DNA of 64,000 bases from Candidatus Leptofilum proximum. Its GTDB lineage: Bacteria; Chloroflexota; Anaerolineae; Promineifilales; Promineifilaceae. The translations under genes were made by a program, and so were the position numbers. This document shows, piece after piece, positions 33,277 to 42,735 of the stretch (positions are counted from its first letter, which is position 1; each line of letters begins with the position of its first letter). The stretch lies in NCBI GenBank assembly GCA_016710325.1, contig JADJXK010000002.1:4774001-4838000 (forward strand), in the 5' to 3' direction. The notes under the pieces are model-generated. The model did no database searches. It was given only the letters and a program-made list of their open reading frames with translations, and had not been told where the DNA came from.

Positions 33277-34677
33277 TTACTGGTCGAGGATGTCCTGCAG
33301 GTCCAGTTCCAAAACCTCAAAGGCTGTGGACGCATCCTGCCCGCCAGTCAAAACGGAGTGAACCGAGTTGAAGAACGCAGCAGAGACATCAGAGTACTGC
33401 GGCGCTGTGGCGGTGGACGGCCGTGCGACGGCGTTGATGAACACGTCGTACAGGCTGCCGAAGAACGGTGCAGCTTCCAGTACGTCAGGATCTTCGTACA
33501 GCGCTTTGATCGTCGGGTTCAAGCTGCCCTCGATGGCACGATACTTCTGTTCATCATAAGAGGCCATGAACAAGGCCAGGCGAGCCGCTTCTTCTGGATG
33601 TTCGCTGTATTTGGAAACAGCCAGCTGCCAGCCACCCAACGTCGCCGCGCCAGAGCCGGAATCACCAGCGGGCAGCGGGGAGACGTCAAACAGACCAGCA
33701 ATTACGCTGTCTTCGGCGTTACCCAGGGAGTAAGCGTAGGGCCAGTTGCGCATGAAGGCAGCGTTGCCAGCCTGCCACATGTTACGCGCATCTTCTTCAC
33801 CAAAGGCGGTCACACCGTCTGGGGAGATGGTGCCAACCCAGCCAGCGGCCTGGTCAACAATTTCGGCAGCTTGCGGGTTGTTGATGCTGATGGTGCCATC
33901 GGGTTCCACAATCGAACCACCGTCGTTGGAGGCGATCCATTCCAGGGCGTCACAGGTCAGACCCTCATAGGCGTTCCCTTGCCAGACATAGCCCCAGAAG
34001 TCTTCGTTGCCTTCAGCACGTTCGCCTTCCTGAATGGTCGTGGCCATTTCTTCCAGCTCGTCCCAGGTTGCAGGCGGGCCATCGTAGCCATATTTTTCCA
34101 GCAGGTCGCTGCGGTAGTACAGCAGGCCGGCGTCGGTAAACCACGGGATGCCGATCAGCTTGCCGTCAACGGTGTTGTTTTCGATGATGGCATCGAAGTG
34201 ATCACCAGCCACATCAGCAGCGCCGTACTCGTACAAATCAACAAAGTGCTCAGCCAGGTCACCAGGCCAGATCACGTCGATTTGGAATACGTCACCTTCG
34301 GGCGATTGAGCCTCAAACAACTGCAGGTAGGTGCCCAGACGATCTTCCACAAAGTCTGGAGTCTCGACTACCTCGATGGTGATGCCAGGATTTTGTTCCA
34401 TGAACCGATTGGCGACAGCTTCGGTCAGCTCTTTTTCCTGGCCGACATTACCGCCAAAAATGCGCAAAACGATTTCTTCGCCTTCCGCCATTTCTTCGGT
34501 CATATCTTCTTCGGCGGCGGGTTCTTCGTCTGCGGCAGGTTCATCGGTGGTGTCAGTGGTGGCACCCGTGTCGGTTTCTGTCGTGTCGGTTTCTTCGCCA
34601 CCGCCACCACAGGCAACCATAACCAGGGCGAGAGCCAGCAAGATTGCCAGCAATTTAAAAGACTTTTGGTTTAACAT
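33277..34677 (-). CDS. Sugar ABC transporter substrate-binding lipoprotein
   Basis: A 466-residue extracellular solute-binding protein (MalE/family 1 type). The N-terminus LLAILLALALVMVAC is a lipoprotein signal with the acylated Cys followed by Gly-Gly-Gly-Gly and a Thr/Glu/Asp/Ala-rich tether of about 45 residues. The mature part has the two-lobe pattern: VLRIFGGNVGQEKELTEAV, PEGDVFQIDVIWPGDLAEHF, KLIGIPWFTDAGLLYYRSDL and NAAFMRNWPYAYSLGN, closest to trehalose/maltose-binding proteins. It is the first gene of the importer, with AGGAGGAC before the ATG, and lies next to the LacI regulator gene. Confidence 0.92.
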   Translation of the reverse strand: MLNQKSFKLLAILLALALVMVACGGGGEETDTTETDTGATTDTTDEPAADEEPAAEEDMTEEMAEGEEIVLRIFGGNVGQEKELTEAVANRFMEQNPGITIEVVETPDFVEDRLGTYLQLFEAQSPEGDVFQIDVIWPGDLAEHFVDLYEYGAADVAGDHFDAIIENNTVDGKLIGIPWFTDAGLLYYRSDLLEKYGYDGPPATWDELEEMATTIQEGERAEGNEDFWGYVWQGNAYEGLTCDALEWIASNDGGSIVEPDGTISINNPQAAEIVDQAAGWVGTISPDGVTAFGEEDARNMWQAGNAAFMRNWPYAYSLGNAEDSVIAGLFDVSPLPAGDSGSGAATLGGWQLAVSKYSEHPEEAARLALFMASYDEQKYRAIEGSLNPTIKALYEDPDVLEAAPFFGSLYDVFINAVARPSTATAPQYSDVSAAFFNSVHSVLTGGQDASTAFEVLELDLQDILDQ

Positions 34678-34845
34678 GTTTTCTTGTCCTCCTAGGATTT
34701 TGTGTCTAAACCAATTTTGTAAAGGTATTCACAAGGTTTCACTTTTGTTTTGATCTCTCTTTAGGTTTACCTCCTTTTCGTAAAGTTTTCTGGTGGTTTC
34801 CATGCATAGGGATGATGATAACTGGGCACAACCCTGGTTAAAACG

Positions 34846-35862
34846 CTATGACGAGACCAGGGGCGCGGTGGTCTTGCGCAGGATCAGCTCCGTGGGCAAG
34901 ACGATTTCTTGCGGCTCGGTGTGCTGGATGTCGATTTCCTCCAGCAGCAGTTTTGCCCCCTCAACGCCGGACTGAAACAGCTGCTGGCGAATGGTGGTCA
35001 GATGCAGGTACTCAGAGATTTCGATATCGTCGTAACCAATCACCGATAGCTCTTCCGGTACGATTATGCCCAACTCCTCGGCGGCCCGCAGCACGCCAAA
35101 AGCCTGCGTGTCTGAATAGGCAAAGATGGCGGTGGGGCGGTCGGGCAGTGTCAGCATTTCTCGGGCAACTTTTTTGGCGGCACGTCGGCTGAGTTCACTC
35201 TGACGATGGTATTCGGGATGGAAGGGGATTTCGGCCTCATCCAGCGCCTGTCGGTACCCCTTGTATCGGTCGATCACTGGCTGGAAATTGAACGGATTTT
35301 CGTACATGTGGTCACTCAGGTAGCCAATTTTGCGGTGACCTAAATCGATGAGATGTTTGGTCGCCTTGTAACCGCCTTTGTGGTCGTCAATGACGATATG
35401 GCTGAGGCGTGGGTGGACGGCATCTACCAGGACAGTGGGGATCCCGGCGTTCATGAAGCTTTCCACGGTATTTTCTGTTGGTACGAGGGACATAATCAAC
35501 AAGCCATCGACCCGGTCACTACGCGCCATTTCACGAAAGTAGCGGTCGCGCCTGGCGGTTGTTTCCACGTTGTAGAGGATGAAGTCGTACTCACTCTCGG
35601 CGAAGACGGTGTCTAAACCACGAAGTCTTTCCACGTAAGACGGCCGTACAAAGAAAGGCGCAATCACCGCTACAGTCATTGTTTTGCCCAGGGACAGTCG
35701 GCGAGCAATTGGGCTGGGCGTGAACTCTAACTCTTCTATCGCAGCTAAGACCTTACGTCGTGTTGTCTCACGAACGGCCGGATTACGATTGAGCACCCGA
35801 GAAACCGTCCCGACGCCAACACCTGCTTTTTTAGCGACGTCCCTGATGGTTACACTGGCCAT
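34846..35862 (-). CDS. LacI-family transcriptional repressor
   Basis: A 338-residue LacI/GalR regulator. Residues 4-50 are the helix-turn-helix with hinge (TIRDVAKKAGVGVGTVSRVL, then NPAVRETTRRKVLAAIEEL, FTPSPIARRLS); residues 60-330 form the periplasmic-binding-protein-like sensor (VAVIAPFFVRPSYVERLRG, ERLRGLDTVFAES, HIVIDDHKGGYKATKHLI, GHRKIGYLSDH, ELSVIGYDDIEISEYLHL). It is encoded just upstream of the sugar importer in the same orientation and very likely controls it. A palindromic operator directly downstream of its own promoter indicates autoregulation. The effector sugar is unknown; trehalose, sucrose or maltose derivatives are plausible from context. Confidence 0.92.
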   Translation of the reverse strand: MASVTIRDVAKKAGVGVGTVSRVLNRNPAVRETTRRKVLAAIEELEFTPSPIARRLSLGKTMTVAVIAPFFVRPSYVERLRGLDTVFAESEYDFILYNVETTARRDRYFREMARSDRVDGLLIMSLVPTENTVESFMNAGIPTVLVDAVHPRLSHIVIDDHKGGYKATKHLIDLGHRKIGYLSDHMYENPFNFQPVIDRYKGYRQALDEAEIPFHPEYHRQSELSRRAAKKVAREMLTLPDRPTAIFAYSDTQAFGVLRAAEELGIIVPEELSVIGYDDIEISEYLHLTTIRQQLFQSGVEGAKLLLEEIDIQHTEPQEIVLPTELILRKTTAPLVSS

Positions 35863-35956
35863 CAGTCTTCCCTTGCTAGTTGTTTGTTATTTGTTTGCTA
35901 TGAGGATTATTACTAAATGTTTCGAAGCTTCTCTTCCGCTGGTATCCTATGGAACA

Positions 35957-35972
35957 ATGGAACCGGTTCCAT
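35957..35972. promoter_or_regulatory. LacI-type operator
   Basis: ATGGAACCGGTTCCAT is a perfect 16-bp palindrome with the central CG step favoured by LacI/GalR proteins. It begins a few bases after the expected transcription start of the lacI-type gene, an ideal site to block its promoter. I saw no second exact copy in front of the binding protein gene. Confidence 0.75.
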
Positions 35973-35981
35973 ATAGGCGTC

Positions 35982-36010
35982 ACTATACAATAAAGCCCAA
36001 AGGATGTCAA
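35982..36010 (-). promoter_or_regulatory. Consensus sigma-70 promoter for the LacI-type gene
   Basis: On the minus strand TTGACA (36005-36010) is followed by exactly 17 bases and then TATAGT (35982-35987). The match to the vegetative consensus is nearly perfect, and the operator lies immediately downstream. Confidence 0.8.
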
Positions 36011-36097
36011 GGATTTTGAGCAATCTGCCCAAAAGTGATGCTCTCCCTGTTGTGGTACAACAAAATTTCCTTTTTTGACACCCTTTGGGCCGTGCGG

Positions 36098-37633
36098 TTA
36101 CGGAAGGGTGCCCGGGTTGGGGAACGGCCATTCGCGGAAGTCTACAGTGCCGTCGTCCGTGTCGCGATCAAATGGAAAGCGTTCCAGGCTGTAGTTGCTG
36201 GCCGTAACCAACGGACAGGCTACCACACCGGGGTAACTGCCGCTGCCGTACGTAACCACATCCACCACCTTGCCCGTCGGGTCGCGCAAGATGATTTCAT
36301 CACCGCCGTTGCCCAGCTGGAGCAGTGCGGCCGGATCGCCCCAGGCCAGATCGTCGATGAGGTCGGGTACGGTGGGGCTGGTATTCAAAATCTCGAAATC
36401 GGGGTTCTTGTTGTGTTCGGCAAAGAAGGCGGTGGCGGCCGTAGCCACCACGAGTGTCTGGCCTGGCGCCAGCGACGTGCCGGGCGGGAAGCGGCGCACG
36501 TCCTCAAAATCGGTGGTGTTGACGGCGTCGCCCAGGCTGTAGTTGCCAAGGTCAACGGCCGTTCCCGTCGGATTCACCAGCTCAATAAATTCGGCATCGT
36601 CCTGGCCAAACGGGTCGTACAATACCTCGCTGATGAGCAGGTGATCGGCTGGGCCAATGTAATTGTTAAGCACCACCGGCAGATAGACGATGGCGCCCCA
36701 ATCCCGCTGGAACATGTCTGCCAGGTAGGTGTAGGCGGTGTTGGACTGCACCTGAAGGGCCAGCTCCCGGTTGCCTTTGCTGGACTGCTCGCTGCCGTTG
36801 AGGCTGCCCACGTGCAGGTACCCCTGGCCGTTGACCTGCACCAACACCATTTTGTTGTGAATACCCAGCCCTGTGGGGTTACCCGTTTTGCAGGCCAGAT
36901 CAAGCGATTCGGCCTGGGCAATGCCGTTGACGTAGGCGCAGGTGGCGGTATTGCTGGTGGCGTTGCCTGTGTCAAACAGGCCGTCGAGCAGCAGCTGCAC
37001 CTGCGCCCCGCGCCGGGCGGCGTCGATGTAGGCCTCTACGCGCAGGCTGGGATCATCGGTGGGATTGGAAGTGGTGGCGCCCCAGTACGGCCGTTCATCC
37101 AGCTGCTCCACCAATACCACATCCCCAGCTCCAGCTTGAGCCACCAATCCGAGCAGCGCGTCGGTGGTGCGCAGGCTGTTTTCTGGGGAGTGGACTAGTT
37201 CGTAGCTAAATGTGCCGTTGAAAACGGCCGCGCTTGAATGGCGCACGGTATAGGTGATACCGCCCGACTCCAGCACGGGCACAAAGCCGATGGGCGGTCC
37301 GCCAATAGTGCTGGTGCCGGTGATGTCTGTATGGTGGACCAGGTCAAAATCGGCGTCGAACAGGCTTTGCACGTGGGCTACTACACCCGGCGCGTTGGTG
37401 ACCAGCACCACACCTCGCCGCCCCCAGGTGCCGTCGCTTTTGCTGTCGCTGGGCATGGAGTTTGGGCTGAGGTTTTCACTACTGATGATCACCTGCTGGC
37501 CGTCGATGAGGATGAACTTGGCGTGGAGGAAGCGATACCGGTCGGCGATGTCGTTGGTGTCGTCGCTGATCATAAACCAGCACTTGCCGCCTGCGGCTTC
37601 GATTTGCTGGCAAATGTACTTTTCCTCAAACAT
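36098..37633 (-). pseudogene. Phospholipase D-like protein with lamin-tail domain, 5' truncated
   Basis: The 511-residue open frame begins inside a phospholipase D-type domain: MFEEKYICQQIEAAGGKCWF comes just before the first HKD motif (LHAKFILIDGQQ with SSENLSPNS). A second HKD-like motif follows (GIHNKMVLVQ, HVGSLNGSEQSSKGNREL), lacking the usual Asp spacing. Residues about 345-440 form a lamin-tail domain (HLLISEVLYDPFGQDDAEFI). Relatives normally start with a signal peptide and about 100 further residues of the first domain, all missing here. A TAG codon precedes the first Met, and the sequence upstream is unrelated and A+T-rich. The gene therefore appears cut at its 5' end, at the left boundary of the accessory region. 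Confidence 0.7.
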
Positions 37634-38053
37634 CTATACACAACCATACAAACATTATGTTTTCAGCTATTTTGCCTTACACTGTTGGCTGAAGAGAAAG
37701 AAATCTTCAACATGGGCTTTACCCGTTTTGGTGGCTCTTTCGCATATTGATGTTGTTGGCGAACTCGATACTGGACGAAAATCGGCGTTCAAACCATTAA
37801 ATTCTGTAGGAAGCACGGTAAAGTGAGAAAGAGCCAGGTTAATGTGAAAACGGCCGTTTCTTAGCAAAAAGGCATTTTGTGTTGCTATTCGAACGTCATC
37901 ATCAACGAATTTTCATACAAAAGGGCGTGTCTGGTTTAGCACTATCATCATTCTATGAAAGAGTGAGAAACCATCGACGTGTGCCCCCAGTTAGAAGGAA
38001 CGATTCACTTCTATTGTTATAAGATCGCCAGTGATTTTGTATATAACTCTCAA
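37634..38053. other. Island left-boundary region, no gene seen
   Basis: An A+T-richer stretch between the truncated phospholipase-like gene and the first NACHT-HEAT gene (which ends at 38054). It contains one copy of the 85-bp bracket repeat (37875-37957). Short open frames here have no ribosome-binding site or motif. Confidence 0.6.
37875..37957 (+). repeat. 85-bp bracket repeat, copy A
   Basis: Shares with copies B and C the core TTTTGTGTTGCTA, the phrase CATACAAAAGG preceded by AACGAA(T/C)TTT, and the tail TTTAGCACTA then ATTCTAT. It lies just beyond the 3' end of the XRE-NACHT-HEAT gene. Confidence 0.75.
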
Positions 38054-41000
38054 CTATATTTTGTCTTGAACTCGCTTGCGCAATTTGTTTGCTGCAAAGC
38101 CCAGCACAGCAGTAAGCAGAGCCAGAATCACCACAGTTACGCTCAACCAGAGCGGATCTGAGCTGAGTACGTCCAGCGCCTGCTCAAACTCAGTTTCTAG
38201 AAATCCAGATACGGCCTTGGACAAGACTGTCAGCAGCGCCAGTACGGAGATGATGAGCCCAAGAATAGCGATGATAGCAATTGTGCTCATCGTTCGCTTG
38301 CCTGGCGATAGTGATGGCGGCGTAAAAGGATCCGTATGCTTCAGTTCTTCTACTTGTAACTCTGTTAAACGGACAATTGCTTTGCCAAATAAAAGGTAAT
38401 CAGAAAACTGGAGCCTCTGAAGCTGATTGATCAACCTTTTCAATGAAGAATAAGACATCGAGAAAAGATGTGCCTTTAGCTCCGCCACCGCACTCCAGCG
38501 CACGGTGATATCATCATCCTGCAACGCGGCTTGCAGAGCCGCGACGGCTGTCTCCCCCCCTATCTCTCCCAGCGCTTTCACCGTCCTCCGGCGCACGTCG
38601 TTATCCTCATGCTGCAACGTCGCTTGCAGGGCCGCGACTGCTGTTTCGTCGCCTATTTGTCCCAGCGCATCTACCGCCCTCCAGCGCACAAAGCCATCCT
38701 CATGCTGCAACGCCGCTTGCAAGGCAGCGACGGCTGTCTCCCCGCCTATCTGTCTCAGCACTACCGCACTCCAGCGCACATTGCTATCCTCATCCTGCAA
38801 CGCCCTTTCCAGAGCGGTGATGGCTGTCTCCCCGCCTATCTGTCCCAGGATCGTCGCTGCTCTCCAGCGCATGTCACTATCCTCATGCTGCAACGCCGCT
38901 TGCAGGGCAGCGACGGCTGTATCCCCGCCTATCTGGCCCAGCGCATCCACTGCGCTCCGGCGAACGTAGCTATCCTCATCCTGCAACGCCGCTTGCAGGG
39001 CAGTGATGGCTGTCTCCCCGCCTATCTGTCCCAGGATCGTCGCCGCCCTCCGCCGCACGGGGCGATCCTCATACTGCAACGCCGCTTGCAGGGCCGAGAC
39101 GGCTGTCTCCCCGCCTATCTGGCCCAGCGCATCCACTGCGCTCCGGCGAACGTAGCTATCCTCATCCTGCAACGCCGCTTGCAGGGCCGAGACGGCTGTC
39201 TCCCCGCCTATCTGGCCCAGCGCATCCACTGCGCTCCGGCGAACGTAGCTATCCTCATCCTGCAACGCCGCTTGCAGGGCAGCGACGGCTGTCTCCCCGC
39301 CTATCTGTCTCAGCGCATCCACCGCCCTCCGGCGCACGTGGCGATCCTCATCCTGCAACGCCGCTTGCAGGGCAGCGACGGCTGTCTCCCCGCCTATCTG
39401 TCCCAGCGCCCTCGCCGCCCTCCAGCACACGTAGCTATCCTCATCCTGCAGCGCCGCTTGCAGGGCCGAGACGGCTGTCTCCCCGCCTATCTGGCCCAGC
39501 GCATCCACCGTCCTCCGGCGCACATCGTTATCCTCATCCTGCAACGCCGCTTTCAAGGCCGCAACGGCTGTCTCCCCGCCTATCTGTCCCAGCGCATCCA
39601 CTGCACTGCTGCGCACGTCACTATCCTTATCCTGCAACGCCGCTTGCAGGGCCACGACGGCTGTCTCCCCGCCTATCTGTCCCAGCGCATCCACCGTCCT
39701 CCGGCGCACATCGTTATCCTCATCCTGCAACGCCGCTTTCAAGGCCGCAACGGCTGTCTCCCCGCCTATCTGTCCCAGCGCATCTACTGCACTGCTGCGC
39801 ACGTCACTATCCTTATCCTGCACCGCCGCTTGCAGAGCAGCGAAGGCTGTCTCTCCGCCTATCTGTCCCAGCGCAAGCACTGCCCTGCTGCGCACGTCGC
39901 TATCATCATCCTGCAATGCCGCTTTCAGGGTAGTGAAGGCTGTCTCTCCGCCTATCTGTCTCAGCGCAAGCACCACCCTCCCGCGCACGTGGCTATCCTC
40001 ATGCTGCAACGCCGCTTGCAAGGCCGCGACGACTGCCTCCCCGCCTATCTGTCCCAGCGCATCCACCGCCCTCCAGCGCACGTGGCTATCCTCATGCTGC
40101 AACGCCGCTTGTAAGGCCGCGACGGCTGTCTCCCCGCCTATCTGCCCTAGCGCAATCACTGCCCTCCTACGCACGTTGTTGTCCTTGTCTTGCAAAAGGG
40201 GAATGAGGGTCGAGGTCACGCGTTCACTTCCAACATCACCTAAGGAGGTTATCAAAAATATTATCTTATTATTTACCCTCCTGAAACGCAAGAAGTCGAG
40301 CAGTGAGCGTCGTTTTGAAAGTATCTGGCGGATGCGGTTCATGATCTGCTCAACGATATTGTCATCGACATCAATCCCACTGCTCATCAGCTCCACCGAC
40401 AAACGTAAATCACGGTGTAAGATGCCTTCAAAAGGGCTTTGGGCATCAAAAATAAATTTCACAAATTGTGTGACTGTATCTTTTGCCAAGATGATAGCCA
40501 TTAATAAAATAGCTTCATGCCAATCTGGATGGTGCAGCCGCGGCCGTAGAAATGCCCAGGCATTGTCTCGATTCCCTTCTTTTTGCCAGGCTGCTGCCAG
40601 CCGCTGGGCTACGAGATATTCCTGAAAGGTTTTATGGCTGAAGGCCACATTTCGATCCCCGGCCTCTCCATAGAGCAAAATCAGTCCCATTTTTGTCCGC
40701 AATGCCTCAAGTAGTGCTTCGGAATCAGCACCAAAATCAGCAAGGCTTAGCGCCTTTATCAACGCGGATCGCTCCCGCTTGCCTTCCACATGGATGGCCC
40801 AAGCTATACATTGCAACGCATTTACGACCATCGTCTTGCTAAATTCAATACTCCGGTTTTCGGCCCGCCGCCAGGCAACACTCTCAACAGCCGTTTGGTA
40901 CAAATCGGCACGGTTTTGAACCAGACGCTCTTCACGTACATAGATTTCTAGGGCCAAACGGAAGTACAAAGGATTGTCAAGAATCCCTTTCAGGCTGGGA

Positions 41001-42268
41001 TGCCCTTCCATTTGTTTTAATAATGCTTGTGCTTCTTTTTCAGCTTCATCTGCCTGTCCTATGCTGTAATTCCTCAGTGTCACCAACCACCCAGTGGCAT
41101 ACGGCAAGGCATCTGCTGCGCTGACAAACGGCTTCAGGGCAAATTCACGCAGCGGTTCACCCAGGTCCTGGTATCCCGTTATTCGGGACGTAATAATCAT
41201 TCGACACGTTTTACCCCGGCCAGGGACAAAGCCGCGAATGGCTTGAAGCGCTTGCCGACGGCCGTCCTCAGAAAGCTCATCCAGCCCGTCAAGCAGCACC
41301 GCCAGCCGATTCTCGTCACGCCATCTCTCAACCAAGTTCTGGGCATCAACGATTGAAATACCCAAAAACGGCCGTACGGCCACTGCCAGTACACTTTCCA
41401 GCACCACTTCTGCCAGCGTTGCTTCATGTTCTCGCAAGCGCACTAGGACAGGAATGCGCACATCCTCTAAACCTAAACTAAGCTGGTTTTGTTCACCAGT
41501 TAAGGCCAGGGCGATACTCTGTAATGTGGTTGATTTCCCAGCCCCGGCTTCCCCAAGAATTACCAGGTGCTGATGCTTATTTATGACATCGGCTAGCGGC
41601 ATCGGTCGCGGTGGCTCCGTTTTTGCTGACTGGTCACTCGCTTCGGCATTCAGGTTTCTCTCGTGCGAATGGGCCATGTCGTCGCGTTCCGAAACCGGGG
41701 AAGGACGGGTTGATCGCATTGCCTCCAGCATAACGTATACCTGCCGCAAAGGTACGCGGGCACCTGTCTCAATATCGAGATAAGCCCATTCCTCCGCTGC
41801 TGCACGAAGATAACGGCTCTCCAACTCTGTGAGGTCAAGGCCAGTCGGCGTTTCCGATTTTGGAAAGAGACTACGGATTTCATCAACACTGGACGCAATC
41901 GTTTCCAGCCGCGAATCAATACTTTGTAAAGGAGCCGGTGCTACCCACTTTTGCAACAATGCCCGCTCCTCTTTTGATGCCTCCGACCAAAGTTTTTCCA
42001 GCGTTGGAAGTCCGCCTTTCATGAGCAGAAGAGATACTTCTTCTTCGCTGAGGTCAAGAACCGTGGCAACGGCCGCCAACTGCTTCCAGTCCTGAATGTT
42101 AGTATCGGATTTATTACGCCAGTTGCGAACCGTGGAGCGGCTTACTTGTACCATACGGCCGAACCGCTCATTCACCAGCGTGGCAATGCTTTGATCGCCC
42201 AGCTTGCGGCGGTTGATGAAGTGGTTTATGAGATTACCAAAGTCTAAATCGGCTAAGTCAGCATTCAT
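38054..42268 (-). CDS. XRE-like HTH, NACHT ATPase and HEAT-repeat membrane protein
   Basis: A 1404-residue protein. Residues 20-85: helix-turn-helix resembling XRE-type domains (MVQVSRSTVRNWRNKS, then DWKQLAAVATVLDLSEEEV). Residues 230-560: NACHT ATPase with Walker A GEAGAGKST (239-247), Walker B RLAVLLDGLDELS and sensor MIITSRITGYQDLGE, then a winged-helix region ending VAFSHKTFQEYLVAQRLAAA. Residues about 690-1260: 18 nearly identical 31-residue HEAT (PBS-lyase type) repeats plus a partial one, consensus DEDSYVRRSAVDALGQIGG. Residues about 1325-1395: two membrane helices (IAIIAILGLIISVLALLTVL, LWLSVTVVILALLTAVLGF). The architecture suggests a membrane-tethered sensor whose repeat surface recognises a ligand. 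It is divergent from a small gene at 42460. Confidence 0.88.
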   Translation of the reverse strand: MNADLADLDFGNLINHFINRRKLGDQSIATLVNERFGRMVQVSRSTVRNWRNKSDTNIQDWKQLAAVATVLDLSEEEVSLLLMKGGLPTLEKLWSEASKEERALLQKWVAPAPLQSIDSRLETIASSVDEIRSLFPKSETPTGLDLTELESRYLRAAAEEWAYLDIETGARVPLRQVYVMLEAMRSTRPSPVSERDDMAHSHERNLNAEASDQSAKTEPPRPMPLADVINKHQHLVILGEAGAGKSTTLQSIALALTGEQNQLSLGLEDVRIPVLVRLREHEATLAEVVLESVLAVAVRPFLGISIVDAQNLVERWRDENRLAVLLDGLDELSEDGRRQALQAIRGFVPGRGKTCRMIITSRITGYQDLGEPLREFALKPFVSAADALPYATGWLVTLRNYSIGQADEAEKEAQALLKQMEGHPSLKGILDNPLYFRLALEIYVREERLVQNRADLYQTAVESVAWRRAENRSIEFSKTMVVNALQCIAWAIHVEGKRERSALIKALSLADFGADSEALLEALRTKMGLILLYGEAGDRNVAFSHKTFQEYLVAQRLAAAWQKEGNRDNAWAFLRPRLHHPDWHEAILLMAIILAKDTVTQFVKFIFDAQSPFEGILHRDLRLSVELMSSGIDVDDNIVEQIMNRIRQILSKRRSLLDFLRFRRVNNKIIFLITSLGDVGSERVTSTLIPLLQDKDNNVRRRAVIALGQIGGETAVAALQAALQHEDSHVRWRAVDALGQIGGEAVVAALQAALQHEDSHVRGRVVLALRQIGGETAFTTLKAALQDDDSDVRSRAVLALGQIGGETAFAALQAAVQDKDSDVRSSAVDALGQIGGETAVAALKAALQDEDNDVRRRTVDALGQIGGETAVVALQAALQDKDSDVRSSAVDALGQIGGETAVAALKAALQDEDNDVRRRTVDALGQIGGETAVSALQAALQDEDSYVCWRAARALGQIGGETAVAALQAALQDEDRHVRRRAVDALRQIGGETAVAALQAALQDEDSYVRRSAVDALGQIGGETAVSALQAALQDEDSYVRRSAVDALGQIGGETAVSALQAALQYEDRPVRRRAATILGQIGGETAITALQAALQDEDSYVRRSAVDALGQIGGDTAVAALQAALQHEDSDMRWRAATILGQIGGETAITALERALQDEDSNVRWSAVVLRQIGGETAVAALQAALQHEDGFVRWRAVDALGQIGDETAVAALQATLQHEDNDVRRRTVKALGEIGGETAVAALQAALQDDDITVRWSAVAELKAHLFSMSYSSLKRLINQLQRLQFSDYLLFGKAIVRLTELQVEELKHTDPFTPPSLSPGKRTMSTIAIIAILGLIISVLALLTVLSKAVSGFLETEFEQALDVLSSDPLWLSVTVVILALLTAVLGFAANKLRKRVQDKI
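38500..40195 (-). repeat. Tandem 93-bp repeats encoding HEAT units
   Basis: About 18 head-to-tail units of 93 bases (one is 90, having lost a codon in WSAVVLRQIGG). Units are much more alike at DNA level than coding constraint requires; for example two adjacent units near 39120-39290 are almost identical. This points to recent unit duplication by recombination or slippage, and copy number may vary between strains. Confidence 0.9.
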
Positions 42269-42459
42269 GGCATAGGCTAAGCTCTAACACGAAAAGATGT
42301 TTTCAGGAATTTAACCATAAGGAGCAGTGTAGGTGCAAATCTGCTCCCAGATTTTTCCGCTTTCTCCATTAGTATCGGTAGTGTCGATTGGCGTAGCGCC
42401 CAAATGAGTCAAGTCAACGGCCGAGACGTGGCTCTAACTCAAAACGAGGAGATTCACTT

Positions 42460-42735
42460 ATGACCAAGTATAAAATTATCATCATTCGGGAGTTGGCCGA
42501 GAAATATACTGACGAGAAATGCGGCAACTGTTCTGAGGCTGAGCCGAATTGGCTTACACTTATTGTTTACCTGGCAACTCTTCGGGCTACTCAGCCGCGG
42601 CCACAATCAGAAGTAACGGTTTTGCGTACACTCATAATCGTTGTGGGTATTGTCCTTACTGTGACGGCGCTCGCGGCGGCCGGAGCGCCAGAAGTCGTGG
42701 CAGAAGTCCTGCAGCATTGGCCGATGATCCCGTAG
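42460..42735 (+). CDS. Small protein with C-terminal membrane segment
   Basis: A 91-residue ORF with a good GAGGAG box ten bases before the ATG. The N-terminal half is polar and contains a CGNC motif (DEKCGNCSEAEPNW), and the C-terminal half has a membrane-type segment (TLIIVVGIVLTVTALAAAGA) ending EVLQHWPMIP. No family recognised. It is transcribed away from the XRE-NACHT-HEAT gene, sharing the 191-base divergent region, and could be an accessory of that system. Confidence 0.5.
   Translation: MTKYKIIIIRELAEKYTDEKCGNCSEAEPNWLTLIVYLATLRATQPRPQSEVTVLRTLIIVVGIVLTVTALAAAGAPEVVAEVLQHWPMIP

Noticed and set aside
33358..34674. Long plus-strand open frame opposite the binding-protein gene
   Set aside because: The minus-strand protein is a clear lipoprotein with family motifs; the opposite frame is a composition effect of GC-rich codons.
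38531..40114. Long plus-strand open frame (527 codons) opposite the HEAT repeats
   Set aside because: It is an antisense shadow: each unit is 93 bases, a multiple of three, so an open antisense frame in one unit stays open in all. No ribosome-binding site and no known fold.
38500..40195. CRISPR array
   Set aside because: The 93-bp periodic repeats are contiguous, in frame and encode HEAT units, without spacers. No CRISPR array or cas gene was seen in the window.
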